DNA of 64,000 nucleotides from Rheum nobile (lineage: Eukaryota; Streptophyta; Magnoliopsida; Caryophyllales; Polygonaceae), in assembly GCA_027886185.1 (NCBI GenBank), contig WOAB01000583.1:62001-126000 (forward strand). The letters run 5' to 3'. Made by a program: the position numbers and the translations under genes. Below, one piece after another: positions 62,886 through 64,000 of this stretch; position 1 is the first letter of the stretch; each line of letters opens with the position of its first letter. Under the pieces are notes generated by a model. It was not told where the DNA came from and did no database searches. It was given only the letters and a program-made list of their open reading frames with translations.

Positions 62886-64000
62886 GGAGGATTTGGGAGC
62901 TGAATTGAGCACAAATCCGAAGCTCAATCTCCCTCACAATCATCTCGCCGGAAATCCATGTTTCACCGGATAATTCACAATCAATCGCCGGAGCTCCATT
63001 TGGTGTTATTCCAGTTGCAAAGTGAAGCTTTGGAGGCCCTTGAAAGCTTAGAATCCAAAGCAAGGCAAAGGAGAGCCAAAACGATCGTCGTCGGTGAGTT
63101 TTGTTCCTCTCGTAATTTTTCCCGGTGTTCGTAGCGGCGCCCGCCGTAAGGCAGGCGGCGACCGCCGCCACGAACAGGCGGCGCCCGCCGTAAGGCAGGC
63201 GGCGACCGCCGCCCAGAAGCTCTTGGCTTGTTTCGGCCTTGGCTTCTGTGGCTTTCGATCGGGCTTCGTTCCTTTCGATTTCTTCCGTTATTCTTTAGAT
63301 TCGTACTCGTTGTTGTCGAATCTAACTTAGGGTTTCTTTATGGGTCGATCTGAAGGAATCTGTGTTGCCAGATCTGTCCCTGCTTCGAGCCCGGAAACCA
63401 GTTGTCGTCGTACCTAGCTTCGTTAAGCTTCTGTGGATTTAAGGCAAGTGGCGGTTCGCTCTTGCTCATCATTCCATGTTTCCATTAATTATCAGTTGTT
63501 TAATTGAGTAATTAATTTGGAATGAATACTGTGTTCGTCTGGGAACAGTTTTGTTAATTGTTTTGGAAAACTAAAATATGATATTATAATAGGTTGTATA
63601 TCTGTTAGAACAACGCTATTATGAATATATATTTATGTTGATAGCCTTGAGGGCGGTTATGTTGATGTTTGTGGACTATTGTTGTGCTTGAACTGTTTAG
63701 TTAGTACTAGTAGTTAGGAACGTTGGATTCGTTGGGATCCAGTCGTTTCTTTATAATTTGGTAGAGAGGTGGCTAGACCCCACCTAATACCACATGGATG
63801 GTCATGACCCAACCTCTGATACACGAGTATAGAGGTGGTGCACTTAGCTAGTGTCATAAACCTTGGGAAGGATTCCCTTCAATATATGTCCCTCATGACG
63901 AAACATATATCTAAAAGCTTATAACGTGTTGTGCGTTTGAGAATATCATAAGATAAGTGCCGTTGTCGCACATAATTAATATACCTTGGGCGAGTACTGC

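Larger units (their letters stand above)
62299..64000 (+). repeat. Tekay-type LTR in plus orientation, cut by the window end
   Basis: It starts TGCTGATACCCCGTATTTCT and continues TAAGGGTATTTTGG, matching the minus-strand start of the Tekay LTR at 56557. Further in, GGCAAGTGGCGGTTCGCTCT, CATCATTCCAT and GGTTGTATATCTGTTAGAAC match the other LTR's GGCAAGTGGCGGTTCTCTCT, CATCATTCCAT and GGTTGTATATTCTGCTAGAA. It is a different, diverged member of the lineage. With an expected length near 2.4 kb it would end outside the window, so whether it is a full element or a solo LTR is unknown. Confidence 0.75.

Overview
The window is nuclear DNA of a flowering plant, most likely a eudicot. The signs are AT-rich intergenic sequence, genes with GT-AG introns, and plant lineages of transposable elements (Athila, CRM and Tekay Ty3 elements, Ty1/copia elements, FAR1/MULE-type MULEs, PIF/Harbinger, hAT, Helitron). 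The species cannot be read from the sequence. It looks like repeat-rich, possibly pericentromeric chromatin containing one ordinary host gene, a cathepsin B-like cysteine protease (36501-39174, minus strand, 11 exons, apparently intact).

Layout. 1-4.1 kb: decayed repeats, a hAT MITE with an exact 8-bp target duplication, and a LINE 3' end with a PIF-type MITE in its 3' UTR. 4.1-9.5 kb: a decayed copia element. 9.5-13.6 kb: a Helitron with a broken helicase gene. 15.0-24.3 kb: a large MULE carrying three genes. 24.3-35.7 kb: LINE, PIF/Harbinger, hAT and MULE derivatives with minisatellites. 36.5-39.2 kb: the cathepsin B gene. 39.5-40.7 kb: a MULE fragment. 40.7-46.4 kb: a CRM chromovirus whose gag is cut by an Athila-like element (from 46450). 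The Athila-like element itself holds a young copia gag-only element (47444-52087), a Tekay gag-only element (54171-59326) and, in its 3' LTR, a near-perfect SINE palindrome followed by a Tekay LTR that runs off the window.

The most striking unit is the MULE at 15044-24267. It carries a GRF zinc-finger gene (minus), a five-exon transposase gene (plus: FAR1-like zinc finger, DDE domain, SWIM finger, then an OTU cysteine-peptidase domain in the same frame), and a convergent six-exon plant-mobile-domain gene (minus). Twenty-five copies of a 15-bp palindrome (consensus CACACGTTACGTGTG) lie in five arrays with a 24-bp repeat period. The arrays sit in both termini, between the two divergent 5' ends, in the first transposase intron, and upstream of the plant-mobile-domain gene. 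The three genes contain four internal in-frame stops, all TGA. I infer one self-regulated transposon whose transposase reads the phased palindromes, now decaying by methyl-CpG deamination.

Order of events inferred from nesting at the right side: CRM first, then Athila into CRM gag, then copia, Tekay and SINE/Tekay insertions into Athila. No rRNA gene, CRISPR array or functional tRNA gene was found.
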